From assembly GCF_015709515.1 (NCBI RefSeq), contig NZ_JADNQZ010000052.1:133964-197963 (forward strand): DNA of 64,000 bases, given 5' to 3'. Made by a program: the position numbers and the translations under genes. The DNA is from Methylocystis sp. H62. GTDB taxonomy: Bacteria > Pseudomonadota > Alphaproteobacteria > Rhizobiales > Beijerinckiaceae. Below, one piece after another: positions 44,207 to 52,834 of the stretch (position 1 is the first letter of the stretch; the number at the start of each line of letters is the position of its first letter). The notes under the pieces were generated by a model, which saw only the letters and a program-made list of their open reading frames with translations, was not told where the DNA came from and ran no database searches.

Positions 44207-44590
44207 TCAAACGAACTGCGCGATGCCCGGGATCGAATCGACGATCGCCCGCAGCTTCTCCGGCCCGACTTTCTCTTCGGCATAGCCGAAAATCTCATGA
44301 CCCAGTTTTGGAATCTGGCTCATGTCGACGCCCGCGCCGTTCAGCTTGGCGGCAAGGCCCATCAGCCCGCCCATGCCCCCCATCAAGCCTGCAAGCCCGC
44401 CTCCGCCGCCGCCAGCGGATTCGGCGGACTGGATCGCCTCAGGGGCGCCGGGCACCTGAGCGAGTAACTCCGAGACGGCGCCGTCGCGCGATTCCTTTTG
44501 AAGGAAGCCCAGAACGAGCCCCACCGCCGTCCTGGCGACCTCTGCGTCAACGCCAAGGGCCGCCGAGACGCGCGCCACCAGTTCATCCAT
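44207..44590 (-). CDS. DUF2780-like helical protein, copy 1
   Basis: A 127-residue product from the ATG at 44590 (MDELVARVSAALGVDAEVA). An N-terminal helical domain (VGLVLGFLQKESRDGAVSELLA) is followed by a glycine-rich hinge (GGGGGGLAGLMGGMGGLMG) and a C-terminal helix pair (LGHEIFGYAEEKVGPEKL). This layout resembles DUF2780/VcgC-type proteins, which are uncharacterised. A paralogue lies upstream on the same strand. Convergent with murJ, with stops 4 bp apart. Confidence 0.7.
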   Translation of the reverse strand: MDELVARVSAALGVDAEVARTAVGLVLGFLQKESRDGAVSELLAQVPGAPEAIQSAESAGGGGGGLAGLMGGMGGLMGLAAKLNGAGVDMSQIPKLGHEIFGYAEEKVGPEKLRAIVDSIPGIAQFV

Positions 44591-44718
44591 TGCAGGCTCC
44601 CCTTCGCAAACCGAAAGACGCCGGACTGTCGCCGCGACAGAAAGGAAAATCAAGCGTTCCGATTGCGTTTATACACGCGCCGGATGGCTGACGCGCGCGG
44701 CGCGCGTCAGCCAGATCG

Positions 44719-45150
44719 TTACGCCGAGTGACGCAGATCCGTCGGCGAGTCGCTACGCTCACGCAGCGCCGGCAGAATGTTCCTGATCTTCTCGGCGCCC
44801 TCGGGACCAAGAATTTCTTCTGCGCGATTGATCACTTGGCGAACCAAGGCGTCGGTCTGCGCTTCACTGATCCCGAGCTTTTCGAGCTGTCCGGCGAGAA
44901 TATTTACATCGGCGCGGCCGCGTCCGATAAAGCTCGTCATGCCTTCGATGACCTGCGTGACCCCGCCGTCGCCGGTGTACTGAGCTGTGTCAATCGCCTC
45001 TTGCGCGCGCGGCATCTTGGCGATCATGACCTGCATATTGCCGGTCGTATCCTTGTCGCGAAGAAAACTGAGCACAAGGCCGAGAGCCGCTTTGGCGACT
45101 GTCGGATCAAGCTTCGTCTCGGAGACGACGCTACTGGTAAGCTTTTCCAT
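44719..45150 (-). CDS. DUF2780-like helical protein, copy 2
   Basis: A 143-residue paralogue of the previous protein. The shared N-terminal signature is AKAALGLVLSFLRDKD (copy 1: ARTAVGLVLGFLQKES), and the shared C-terminal motif is RAEEILGPEGAEKIRNILP (copy 1: YAEEKVGPEKLRAIVDSIP). The glycine hinge is shorter. The pair arose by tandem duplication and diverged. Function unknown. Upstream is lysC on the same strand, 81 bp away. Confidence 0.7.
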   Translation of the reverse strand: MEKLTSSVVSETKLDPTVAKAALGLVLSFLRDKDTTGNMQVMIAKMPRAQEAIDTAQYTGDGGVTQVIEGMTSFIGRGRADVNILAGQLEKLGISEAQTDALVRQVINRAEEILGPEGAEKIRNILPALRERSDSPTDLRHSA

Positions 45151-45231
45151 TGGACATCCTCTACGCGAACCATTGTGGTTGCGCTAGATGTCGCGGCAAC
45201 GCTCGCCTTCAAGCGTCGCTATACCGCCCGA

Positions 45232-46464
45232 CTAAGCGGCGTCGAGGCCGTAGAGCGAGTGCAACGTGCGAACGGCGAGTTCCGTATAGGCCTCGTCGAT
45301 CAACACGGAAAACTTGATCTCCGACGTGGTGATGGCGCGAATATTGACGCCCTTCTGCGACAGGGCGCGAAACGCCTCGGCGGCGACGCCGGCGTGGCTG
45401 CGCATGCCAATTCCGATCGCGGAAATCTTGGCGACGTCTTTTTCGCCCGTTATGCTCGCGAAGCCGATCGCATCCTTCACCTTCTCGATGATCGCAAAGG
45501 CGCGCTCGTAATCAGCGGTTCCTACGGTGAAGGTCATGTCGGTCATGCCCTCCTCGGAGACGACCTGCACAATCATGTCGACGTTGATTCCGGCCTCGGC
45601 CAAGGGCATGAACACCGCCGCCGCGACCCCCGGCTTGTCGGCGACGCCGCGAAGCGTGATCTGCGCTTCGTCGCGCGAGAAGGCGATGCCTGTGACGACT
45701 TGCGCTTCCACAATGTCCTCCTCGTTGCAGATTAACGTCCCCTGCCCCGGATTTTCCGGATCGTCGAAGGACGAGCGCACGTAGGTCGGCACGCCGTGCA
45801 CCATGGCGACCTCGACCGAGCGCACCTGCAGGACCTTCGCGCCCAGCGACGCCATTTCCAGCATCTCTTCAAAAGCGATCTTGTCCATGCGCCGCGCCTT
45901 CGGCACGACACGCGGATCGGTGGTGTAAACGCCGTCTACGTCCGTATAGATGTCGCAGCGGCTGGCCTTGATCGCCGCCGCGATGGCGACGGCGCTCGTG
46001 TCCGAGCCGCCACGTCCAAGCGTCGTGATCCGCCCGGTTTCACGGTGCACGCCCTGAAAGCCCGCGATGACGGCGACTTCACCGTGGCTGAAGCCTTCGA
46101 GGATGCCCGAGCCGTCGATCGATTCGATCCGCGCCGCGCCATGCGTTGAGTTGGTGTAGATCGGCGTCTGCCAGCCGAGCCAAGAGCGGGCGGGCATCCC
46201 CGCCTTCTGCAACGCCATGGCGAGAAGCCCGGCCGTCACCTGTTCGCCCGAGGCGACGACGGCGTCATATTCGCGTTGATCGCAAAGCGGCGCCGCCTCC
46301 CTGCACCAGGCGACAAGCTCGTTGGTCTTGCCGGCCATCGCCGAGACCACCACAGCGACCTCACGCCCAGCATCCACCTCGCGCTTCACATGGCGCGCGA
46401 CATTGTGGATGCGTTCGACAGTGGCGACGGAGGTGCCGCCGAATTTCATAACCAGGCGTGACAT
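45232..46464 (-). CDS. lysC: Aspartate kinase (LysC type)
   Basis: Phosphorylates aspartate, the first step to lysine, methionine, threonine and diaminopimelate. The 410-residue product has MSRLVMKFGGTSVA, the kinase loop TLGRGGSDTSAVAIAAA, then two ACT domains (about 265-340 and 345-410) with VADKPGVAAAVFMPLAEAGIN. ACT domains imply feedback inhibition by lysine and/or threonine. It is divergent from ubiG across a repeat-containing gap. Confidence 0.96.
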   Translation of the reverse strand: MSRLVMKFGGTSVATVERIHNVARHVKREVDAGREVAVVVSAMAGKTNELVAWCREAAPLCDQREYDAVVASGEQVTAGLLAMALQKAGMPARSWLGWQTPIYTNSTHGAARIESIDGSGILEGFSHGEVAVIAGFQGVHRETGRITTLGRGGSDTSAVAIAAAIKASRCDIYTDVDGVYTTDPRVVPKARRMDKIAFEEMLEMASLGAKVLQVRSVEVAMVHGVPTYVRSSFDDPENPGQGTLICNEEDIVEAQVVTGIAFSRDEAQITLRGVADKPGVAAAVFMPLAEAGINVDMIVQVVSEEGMTDMTFTVGTADYERAFAIIEKVKDAIGFASITGEKDVAKISAIGIGMRSHAGVAAEAFRALSQKGVNIRAITTSEIKFSVLIDEAYTELAVRTLHSLYGLDAA

Positions 46465-46576
46465 GAAGACCGAAAATGGGCGAGACGCTCGCGTCTTACG
46501 GGAAGCGGCGCTATATGTGTCCGCGTCGGCGGACCTGTCAACGGGAGCGCCCCGTCTAGGAAATCAGGCGCAAGTT

Positions 46577-46624
46577 CCTTGTCCTTCGAGGCGCGCGCTT
46601 TGCACGCTCCTCAGGACGAGGAGC
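46577..46624. repeat. Palindromic intergenic repeat
   Basis: GTCCTTCGAGGCGCGCGC ... GCACGCTCCTCAGGACGAGG forms imperfect long arms between the divergent lysC and ubiG. 'CCTCAGGACGAGGAGC' repeats of this form are, from memory, widespread in intergenic regions of Hyphomicrobiales. Confidence 0.65.
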
Positions 46625-46660
46625 TTGCGCATAATTCTCGGCATCTTCACGAGGTTCCTC

Positions 46661-47431
46661 TTGCCCCAACAGTCCGCTCCCCACTCCGCCAGCGTCGATC
46701 CCGAAGACGTCGCGCGTTTCAACCGCCTGGCCGAGCTCTGGTGGGACAAGAATGGCAAGATGGGGATTCTCCACGAGATCAATCCCATTCGAGTCGCCTA
46801 TATCCGCGATCACGTGCGCCGGCTCATCCGACATGACGCCAGCGCGCTCAACGCGCCGGCGGACCGGCCGCTCGAGGGCGTGCGCATCGCCGATATCGGC
46901 TGCGGCGGCGGCATATTGAGCGAGTCGCTGGCGCAGCTCGGCGCTCATGTGACCGGGGTCGACCCTGCGACCAACAACATCGCCATCGCCAAACGGCATG
47001 CCGAAACGTCCGGTCTGGACATCGATTACCGCAATATCACCGCCGAAGACCTCGCGGCGGCCGGCGAGCAGTTCGACGCGGTGGCGGCGCTCGAAGTCAT
47101 CGAGCATGTGGAAGGGCCGCGGGAATTCGTCGCCATGCTGGGGCGGCTGCTGAAGCCCGGCGGGCTGCTCTTTCTGGCGACGATCGACCGGACGACGAAA
47201 AGCTATCTGCTGGCCATCGTCGCCGCCGAATATGTGCTGGGCTGGGTGCCGAAAGGCACCCACAACCATGACAAATTCATCCGCCCGGACGAACTCTCGT
47301 CATGGGTGCGTCATGGCGGCATGCGGGAAATCGATCGCGTCGGGATGAGCTTCCAGCCGCTGACCAGAAGCTGGCGAAAAAGCCACGACACAGACGTCAA
47401 TTACCTGATGGCGGCTCGAAAAGAAGGCTAG
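46661..47431 (+). CDS. ubiG: Ubiquinone biosynthesis O-methyltransferase
   Basis: Carries out both O-methylations of ubiquinone synthesis. The 256-residue product from TTG 46661 has GAGG six bases upstream. Hallmarks are EDVARFNRLAELWWDKNGKMGILHEINPIR, SAM motif I IADIGCGGGILSESLA, post-I VTGVDPATNNIAIAK, and ALEVIEHVEGPREF with KGTHNHDKFIRPDEL near the end. The frame is open upstream to 46322, but that part lies antisense to lysC and through the repeat, so the later start is preferred. Confidence 0.93.
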   Translation: MPQQSAPHSASVDPEDVARFNRLAELWWDKNGKMGILHEINPIRVAYIRDHVRRLIRHDASALNAPADRPLEGVRIADIGCGGGILSESLAQLGAHVTGVDPATNNIAIAKRHAETSGLDIDYRNITAEDLAAAGEQFDAVAALEVIEHVEGPREFVAMLGRLLKPGGLLFLATIDRTTKSYLLAIVAAEYVLGWVPKGTHNHDKFIRPDELSSWVRHGGMREIDRVGMSFQPLTRSWRKSHDTDVNYLMAARKEG

Positions 47432-47506
47432 GCTCGGGCCGGTCGGGTTGCGAGAATGCGCTGAAGCTCTTGTTCGCACCCGCCGTCGCCGGTAAAATCT
47501 GAGCCT

Positions 47507-48145
47507 ATGCATAGAGATTCTCGCACGCGCTCCCGTCTTCTCGTCGCTGTCGCCGCCGGACTGGCGATCGCCTTCGCTTTCAACGCTGCGGAAGCGAAGC
47601 CCAAGCCGGGCGCTGAAGACGCCCCGGCAGAGGACGCCAACGCCAAAAAGCGAAAGCCGGCAAAAAACGAGAAAGCCGAGAAACCGGCGGACAAAGGCTC
47701 CGACAAGCCGGAACAACTCGGAAACTTCGGAGAATGGGGCGCCTACGCCGCCCAAAGCGGCCGCAACAGGACCTGCTATGCGCTCGGCCAGCCCAAGGAG
47801 CGTACGCCGAAAGCGAAGCTCAAAGACGCATCCGCCTATATCTTTATCTCGACGCGACCGGCGGAAAATATCCACAATGAGGTCGCGATCAATCTCGGCT
47901 ATGCGACAAAGGACGGCTCCGCCGCTGTCGCCGACATCGACGGCGACAGCTACGAACTCATCACCAAGGGAACGAACGCCTGGGTGAAGGATCAGTCGCG
48001 GGAGAAGGAATTCGTCGGCGCGTTGCGCGGCGGCGCCAAGCTCACCGTGAAGGCCGCTTCGTCGAAAGGGACAAGCACCACCGACAGCTATTCGCTCAAG
48101 GGATTGTCGGATGCGCTGGCCCGCGCCGTCCAGGAATGCAAGTAG
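47507..48145 (+). CDS. Invasion-associated locus B (IalB) family exported protein
   Basis: A 212-residue periplasmic protein with a signal peptide ending AAEAK, a lysine/proline-rich low-complexity linker (residues 28-65) and the IalB domain: WGAYAAQSGRNRTCYALGQPK, ISTRPAENIHNEVAINLGY, and VKAASSKGTSTTDSYSLKGL. It ends ALARAVQECK with the paired cysteine. IalB proteins are common in non-pathogenic Hyphomicrobiales and relate to envelope stress; the name reflects Bartonella. It stands alone after ubiG. Confidence 0.88.
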   Translation: MHRDSRTRSRLLVAVAAGLAIAFAFNAAEAKPKPGAEDAPAEDANAKKRKPAKNEKAEKPADKGSDKPEQLGNFGEWGAYAAQSGRNRTCYALGQPKERTPKAKLKDASAYIFISTRPAENIHNEVAINLGYATKDGSAAVADIDGDSYELITKGTNAWVKDQSREKEFVGALRGGAKLTVKAASSKGTSTTDSYSLKGLSDALARAVQECK

Positions 48146-48148
48146 CTC

Positions 48149-48697
48149 CTACCGCGGCTGGCCTGCCGGTGTCGGAGCGCTTTTGACCGAAGCCGCGATT
48201 GAGCGGATCTCGGGCGCCACGCCTGGATATTTCGACGCCAGCTGATCGAGATCGCCGATTTCAACGTCCTGCGGCATCACGCCCGGCCATTCGGTGCTGG
48301 CGCCAAAAAACCAGCGTCCGCCGCCCAGAAGCCGCGCCGTGTGAAATGTGTCGCCGGGAATAAGCAGCTGAACGCGCTGGCCGGCGCGCAGATCCGGTCC
48401 GACCACCACGCGCTCGGTTGAGCCGTCGCGATGGAGCAGGAACAGCTCCAGCGGATCGCCGAGGTAATAATGATAGAGCTGATCGTTGCGGATTCGGTGC
48501 AGCCGAACCGGCGCGTGCGGCGTCACCAAAAAGTAGAGCGCCGAACCCACTGGCCCGCTGCGCGCGAAGGGCGGCGGTAAGGCGTCCGCGCCGAAGGACA
48601 GCTTGCTCGTATAGGTGAGCCGGACGAAGCCGCACGTCGCATTGGGCTCGAGCGCGAGCAGATCGACAATGTCTTCATGGCTCAGAGCTTCGGACAT
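48149..48697 (-). CDS. Cupin-fold DUF985 protein
   Basis: A 182-residue cupin from ATG 48697 (MSEALSHEDIVDLLAL). Motif 1 includes the DUF985 signature SALYFLVTPHAPVRLHRIRNDQLYHYYLGDP, and motif 2 is TFHTARLLGGGRWFFGASTEWPG. The metal ligands His-x-Glu common in classical cupins are altered here, as is usual for this family. It probably binds a small ligand or sugar; the activity is unknown. It ends four bases after the IalB stop, convergently. Confidence 0.88.
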   Translation of the reverse strand: MSEALSHEDIVDLLALEPNATCGFVRLTYTSKLSFGADALPPPFARSGPVGSALYFLVTPHAPVRLHRIRNDQLYHYYLGDPLELFLLHRDGSTERVVVGPDLRAGQRVQLLIPGDTFHTARLLGGGRWFFGASTEWPGVMPQDVEIGDLDQLASKYPGVAPEIRSIAASVKSAPTPAGQPR

Positions 48698-49013
48698 GAC
48701 GGCCCCTTCGGTTTGAACGAATGGCGATGGCTGAAAAGTCGATAGCACGCGGATAAGCCGAACGGCAGGGCTTGCAGCCTCTCGCGCGACGCCTGGATCC
48801 AGAAAGTATAAGTTTCATGATACCAAGTATTTGACCAACAGAAATACTGTCTGTGGTCCTTGTTTCCGCGAGCCGTTTCCGCAGACTGCGCCCAGCCATG
48901 GCAGTCCCCCTGTAGCTGTCCTGGTGGACGGCGGCGGTTTTCATCGCTGCATCATCCGCCGCCGTCCCTGTCCTTCCGGCGAAAGCCGAACAACAATAGA
49001 ATGGGAGAGGCAA
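48698..49013. other. Leader region with a long GC hairpin
   Basis: No gene. The region contains GACGGCGGCGG (48927-48937) and CCGCCGCCGTC (48956-48966), a perfect 11-bp stem around an 18-nt loop. It ends 47 bases upstream of the small membrane gene at 49014. A GGGAGAGG ribosome-binding site (49003-49010) closes it. The stem may be a terminator of upstream transcription or a regulatory 5' leader. Confidence 0.5.
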
Positions 49014-49178
49014 ATGGCCGTTAATGTTCACGACGGCGAGGTCGGCAAGATCCTCGTGTATCTGATCGGCTTCACCGCTTTCGTCATCGTCGCGCTTACC
49101 TGGGTTCCGCATTGGATCTCGCCGGACAGCGCGAATATCACGGTAGAGACCGGCAACACGGCGCGCATGATCCAGTGA
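49014..49178 (+). CDS. 54-residue single-span membrane protein
   Basis: From ATG 49014 with an excellent GGGAGAGG site. The product is MAVNVHDGEVGKILVYLIG followed by a helix (about 12-32) and the exterior tail ISPDSANITVETGNTARMIQ. The topology suggests a short periplasmic C-terminus. It is reminiscent of small accessory subunits of respiratory complexes, but there is no oxidase or other complex nearby, so that is speculation. tRNA-Gly follows. Confidence 0.7.
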   Translation: MAVNVHDGEVGKILVYLIGFTAFVIVALTWVPHWISPDSANITVETGNTARMIQ

Positions 49179-49310
49179 CGTCGCGACGCTCCGGGAGCCG
49201 TCCCTTCCGGAGCGTCGACGCAGGCGCGTCGCGCCAGTTGCAAAGCAAATTCGTTTCCGGCATAACGACGCCGCGACGGCTGCGCGACTTGCTTTGCCGG
49301 CGCGACGGAT

Positions 49311-49385
49311 GCGGGTGTAGCTCAGGGGTAGAGCACAACCTTGCCAAGGTTGGGGTCGAGGGTTCGAATCCCTTCGCCCGCTCCA
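49311..49385 (+). tRNA. tRNA-Gly (anticodon GCC)
   Basis: A cloverleaf with acceptor GCGGGTG/CGCCCGC, D arm GCTC-AGGGGTA-GAGC, anticodon stem CAACC/GGTTG with loop TTGCCAA (anticodon GCC, reading GGC/GGU), T arm AGGG-TTCGAAT-CCCTT, and encoded TCCA end. Confidence 0.95.
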
Positions 49386-49428
49386 ATTCAACGCTCCGCG
49401 AATCCCCCACTGCGGAGACCGGGGTCAG

Positions 49429-50295
49429 ATGCTGACGACGCGCGCCCCCGCGAAAATCAATCTTACGCTTCATGTGCTCGGCCGTCGGGAAGACGGCTAC
49501 CACGCGCTCGAAAGCCTCGTGGCCTTTTCCGGCGCAGGAGACACATTGTCCTTCACGCCAGGCGACGCGCTGTCGCTCGAAATTTCGGGGCCGACCTCCT
49601 CCGCCGCAGGGGCCGGCGACGACAATCTCGTGCTGCGCGCCGCACGACGGCTCGCCGAAGAGATAAGCGGCCTGCGACTCGGCCGATTTCGACTCGAGAA
49701 GCGCCTGCCTGTCGCGGCTGGCGTTGGCGGCGGTTCGTCGGACGCCGCCGCGGCGCTGCGCCTTTTGGCCAAAGCGAATCATCTCGCGCCGGACGACCCG
49801 CGCATCGTCGAGGTCGCGCGCGCGGTTGGCTCGGACGTGCCGGTCTGCCTCGACCCGCGAGCGCGAATGATGCGCGGCGCCGGCGAGACTCTCGGCCAAC
49901 CGATTCGCCTGCCGCTCCTGCCGGCCGTGCTGCTCAACCCCGGGGCGCCGGTCGCAACCGGACCGGTCTTCGCTGCGCTCGGATTGCAACCCGGCGCGTT
50001 GCGCGCAGGCGCCGCGCATGCCGACATCGCCGCGCGGCCAAGCGCGGACGAACTCCTTGCAGCGCTGGCGAAGGGGCGCAACGACCTCGAAGACGCCGCC
50101 TGTCTGCAGGCGCCCGTGATCGTCGACGCGCTCGCCATGTTGCGCGGCGCCCGGGGCAGCCGGCTCGCGCGGATGTCGGGCTCGGGCGCGACGTGCTTTG
50201 CATTGTTTTCGACGCGGCGCGAGGCTGTGCGCGCCGCCAGCGTCATTCGCGCCCAGCATCCGGGATGGTGGGTCAAGACGGCCGTGCTGAGATGA
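49429..50295 (+). CDS. ispE: 4-diphosphocytidyl-2-C-methyl-D-erythritol kinase
   Basis: A GHMP-family kinase that phosphorylates CDP-methylerythritol in the non-mevalonate isoprenoid pathway. The 288-residue product starts [20 protein letters not shown], has the ATP-binding loop [18 protein letters not shown] and the C-terminal [12 protein letters not shown]. It follows tRNA-Gly and is four bases overlapped with the rRNA methyltransferase. The pathway supplies precursors for quinones and the cell-wall carrier lipid. Confidence 0.95.
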   Translation: MLTTRAPAKINLTLHVLGRREDGYHALESLVAFSGAGDTLSFTPGDALSLEISGPTSSAAGAGDDNLVLRAARRLAEEISGLRLGRFRLEKRLPVAAGVGGGSSDAAAALRLLAKANHLAPDDPRIVEVARAVGSDVPVCLDPRARMMRGAGETLGQPIRLPLLPAVLLNPGAPVATGPVFAALGLQPGALRAGAAHADIAARPSADELLAALAKGRNDLEDAACLQAPVIVDALAMLRGARGSRLARMSGSGATCFALFSTRREAVRAASVIRAQHPGWWVKTAVLR

Positions 50296-51104
50296 CCCGC
50301 CGGCCGCCGCCAAAGGACCGCAGCGCGCATGAGCGGGGCCGCCGCACGACGGTCGCACAGTCCGAGACGCGCAGCCTCTTCCGCGCCGCCTCGCCCGACC
50401 TCGTGACGCTTTACGGCGCTCATGCCGTGCGCGCCGCGCTGACGGCGCGCAAACGCAAGCTGCTGACGCTTTATGCGACCGAAACCGCGCTGCCGCGCAT
50501 CAACGAGCTTGCGCAGGCGGCGGGACTCGAGCCGCGCCTCGTTGATTCGCGCGATCTCGAGCGGCGGCTCGGCCCGGAGGCGGTGCATCAGGGCTTGCTG
50601 CTCGAAGCGCGGCCGCTGCCGGAGGCGGACATTTCCGACATTGTCAGCGTCAGCGGCGTGGTGCTTGCGCTCGACCAGATCACCGATCCGCATAATGTCG
50701 GCGCGATCCTGCGCACGGCCTGCGCCTTCAACGTCGACGCGGTGATTGTCACGGAACGGCATAGTCCGGAGTTTTCCGGCGTCCTCGCCAAAGCGGCCTC
50801 GGGCGCGCTGGAGTTCACGACGATCGTCTCCGTCGTCAATCTTGCGCGCGCCCTCGACGACCTCGCCGCGCGCGGCTATGCGCGCGTCGGACTCGACTCG
50901 GACGGCGCCGAATCACTTTCGACCATTACGCTGTCAAAGCCGCTGGCGCTTGTGCTCGGCGCAGAGGGCAAGGGATTGCGCCGCCTCACGCGCGAACGCT
51001 GTGACGCCGTGGCGCGGCTCGATCTTCCGGGCCCGATCAAGAGCCTCAATGTGTCGAACGCCTGCGCCGCCGCGCTGAGCGTCGTGACGACGCGGCTCGG
51101 GTGA
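50292..51104 (+). CDS. rlmB: 23S rRNA 2'-O-methyltransferase, SpoU/TrmH family (RlmB)
   Basis: A 270-residue SPOUT methyltransferase. The N-terminal substrate-binding domain ([21 protein letters not shown]) is followed by the knot motifs: [21 protein letters not shown] (motif 1), [21 protein letters not shown] (motif 2) and [20 protein letters not shown] (motif 3). RlmB methylates G2251 of 23S rRNA in E. coli. The basic N-terminal tail (about 40 residues) is typical of the alphaproteobacterial members. Confidence 0.92.
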   Translation: MTRRPPPKDRSAHERGRRTTVAQSETRSLFRAASPDLVTLYGAHAVRAALTARKRKLLTLYATETALPRINELAQAAGLEPRLVDSRDLERRLGPEAVHQGLLLEARPLPEADISDIVSVSGVVLALDQITDPHNVGAILRTACAFNVDAVIVTERHSPEFSGVLAKAASGALEFTTIVSVVNLARALDDLAARGYARVGLDSDGAESLSTITLSKPLALVLGAEGKGLRRLTRERCDAVARLDLPGPIKSLNVSNACAAALSVVTTRLG

Positions 51105-51211
51105 GGTGGGGGCTGGGGATGAGGTTCGGGTGAGCGCCCCGCGTGGGATTGACCTCTCCGCCGGCTTGGACGCATAGAGAAGTCGCGCGATGCGCCTCGA
51201 TGACGCCACGG

Positions 51212-51287
51212 GCCGGTTTAGCTCAGCTGGTAGAGCAACTGATTTGTAATCAGTAGGTCAGGGGTTCGAATCCTCTAACCGGCACCA
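51212..51287 (+). tRNA. tRNA-Thr (anticodon TGT)
   Basis: A cloverleaf with acceptor GCCGGTT/AACCGGC, D arm GCTC-AGCTGGTA-GAGC, anticodon stem ACTGA/TCAGT with loop TTTGTAA (anticodon TGT, reading ACA), T arm CAGGGG-TTCGAAT-CCTCT, and encoded ACCA. Genes immediately downstream look horizontally acquired, which makes this a plausible island insertion point. Confidence 0.95.
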
Positions 51288-51345
51288 AATACTTATGTGA
51301 TTTTGCACGGTTTGGCACGCTTAAGCGCAACTTTGAGAAAATTAG

Positions 51346-51672
51346 TTGGATAGCGCCACGATTGAAGACCCGAGAGGCCTTTCCGAGGAGGATCGGAAGG
51401 CAATCGTCGAGTGGGCGTATCGCCACCCTGAGATACAGGAGGTCTACCTTTACGGCAGCCGAGCCCGAGGCGATTATAGACCTGACAGTGACATCGACTT
51501 AGCTGTCGTAATGGAATTTTTGGACTGGTTCGACTTCATTGATGCATTCCGGCGAGAGCCAGACCTGCACCTTTCTTCGCCGGTACACCTTGAGTGGTTC
51601 AACGAAGATGCCGGGCTAGAGCGTGTCGGAGGCGGAGTAGCACGGGATGGCGTGCTGCTATTCCAACGTTAG
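51346..51672 (+). CDS. MNT-type nucleotidyltransferase (MntA-like), orphan
   Basis: A 108-residue protein with the minimal nucleotidyltransferase motif VYLYGSRARGDYRPDSDIDLAVVM (GSxxRG...DSDIDL). It starts with TTG 51346 after an AT-richer stretch (ctttgagaaaattag). MNT proteins are usually paired with a HEPN toxin, as antitoxins that AMPylate it. No HEPN gene is visible on either side, so this copy seems to be a remnant or an orphan. The sequence has lower GC than the core genes around it, consistent with transfer. Confidence 0.85.
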   Translation: MDSATIEDPRGLSEEDRKAIVEWAYRHPEIQEVYLYGSRARGDYRPDSDIDLAVVMEFLDWFDFIDAFRREPDLHLSSPVHLEWFNEDAGLERVGGGVARDGVLLFQR

Positions 51673-52084
51673 CAGGCGACATATGGCCGCACGCTCCTCG
51701 TATTTGCATGGTCACTGAAAGCGGGGGGCGATACTAATTAATTGTACGTTCGCCTCGTCTGCGAGTTCTGCGGGGAACGGCTTGCCCAAGCCTTCGAACA
51801 TCTTACCCGCCCACATCTTCGCTTCGATAAGTTTGAGATCGACTTGGCGAGCCACCCAACTTCGAGCGCTCTTGGCGCGCCTGCAGAACAAATTCTCGAA
51901 AAACGCCACCCGAGTCGAGCATGCGCCAGCACGGCTACCCCTGCCGCTACGGATCCGCAAGGCCGCCGAGTCCTTCGTTGTTGAGGACGCCGGCGGCTTG
52001 GCGCTCGTCTATGTCTATTTCGCGGAAGATCCGAGCCGGCAAAGGCTCGTCAATCGGCTCTCCGGCGCCGACGCCAAGGGATGA
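51673..52084. pseudogene. Eroded region with fragments of transferred genes
   Basis: No intact gene. On the minus strand a frame (51712-51960) holds LKLIEAKMWAGKMFEGLGKP, possibly the C-terminus of a small protein. On the plus strand the frame ending at 52084 has RIRKAAESFVVEDAGGLALVYVYF, which resembles a short conserved rhizobial family ('FVVRDANGQALAYVYY') but lacks the start and is cut at the end. These fragments mark decay after insertion. Confidence 0.35.
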
Positions 52085-52087
52085 CGT

Positions 52088-52315
52088 TTACCAGCATGGA
52101 CCGCACCAGCAACGCCACCCGTTGCATCGACGGACAAATCCCGGTCCACATCCATAGCGCCCCCACGTGCCATTGCACGCGGCTTCCTGCTTAGGGGTAT
52201 AATTGGTTGCCGGAAGGGATCTTGATGGTCCCGGACCGGTCATGGCGCTCGCTCCGGTGCTCGTGACGGCGAAGCAAAGAATAGAGGCGGCTAAGGCAAT
52301 CGAAGTTCTGCGCAT
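52088..52315 (-). CDS. Secreted, highly cysteine-rich miniprotein
   Basis: A 75-residue product from ATG 52315 (MRRTSIALAASILCFAVTS). The signal peptide ends GASA. The mature chain is about 50 residues and ends with six cysteines in 30 residues: EAACNGTWGRYGCGPGF then RRCNGWRCWCGPCW. The final CWCGPC contains a CxxC pair. Three disulfides, or a metal site, are possible. No family is known to me. It sits in the island downstream of tRNA-Thr. Confidence 0.6.
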   Translation of the reverse strand: MRRTSIALAASILCFAVTSTGASAMTGPGPSRSLPATNYTPKQEAACNGTWGRYGCGPGFVRRCNGWRCWCGPCW

Positions 52316-52714
52316 GTCTCCCACCCAGCTTTTATCTGAAGCAGCGAAAGAGGAACGCCAAAGCTTAGGATTGGTTCCCCCTCCGAAATAGATATGGGAC
52401 CTGCGTGAGAGATGCTGCCTACCCCTCTTGTTCAATCGAAAAAACGCCTCGCCAGTTCATCCGTGCTCGGGGCATTATCGGGCGCCCCCTCCCTCTCAAA
52501 AAAAGCCCGGTCGTCGTCTATGCTCCCCGGATGCAGCGCCCCGCCCCGCCGACGATCGCCGACCTTCGCGCCGAGAGCGTCCAAGGCGCGCGGGTATGGT
52601 GCTTAATCGCGACTGCCAGACGCGACGCTTCGTCGCCGGGAATGCGGCGCCCGTGAGGTGCAGGTCATGCCGGACTGGCCGCCGTATCTAGCTTCCAGCT
52701 AGATTGCGCCAAGC
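52316..52714. other. Gene-poor stretch with a degraded conserved fragment
   Basis: No intact gene. Around 52540-52600 the plus strand reads PPTIADLRAESVQGARVWC, similar to the start of a short zinc-ribbon-like hypothetical family of Hyphomicrobiales ('PTLxDLRxxGVRGxRVWC'). The expected second cysteine cluster occurs in another frame (APVRCRSC), so this is a frameshifted remnant. The rest shows nothing. Confidence 0.3.
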
Positions 52715-52834
52715 ATGCAGACGATGGACATCAGCGACATTCCCATGCGGCGCGGCTTCGTGTATCTGGCGGCGACAATCGACGTGGCCAGTCGGCGGAT
52801 GCTGGCGCATCGTGTTTCGAGAGAGGAAAATTAA
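52715..52834 (+). pseudogene. IS3-family transposase fragment
   Basis: A 39-codon open frame: MQTMDISDIPMRRGFVYLAA, then TIDVASRRMLAHRVSREEN and a stop. It matches the integrase-core segment of IS3-group transposases ('TDITYIPMxRGFVYLAAVxDxxSRRVLxWRxS') around the first two acidic catalytic residues. The N- and C-terminal parts and terminal repeats are missing. The stop overlaps the start of the next gene. It shows that the island once carried mobile DNA. Confidence 0.7.

Noticed and set aside
51346-52084. Complete MNT-HEPN toxin-antitoxin system
   Set aside because: Only the MNT protein is present. Neither strand downstream or upstream encodes a HEPN domain or an RxxxxH motif in a complete ORF.
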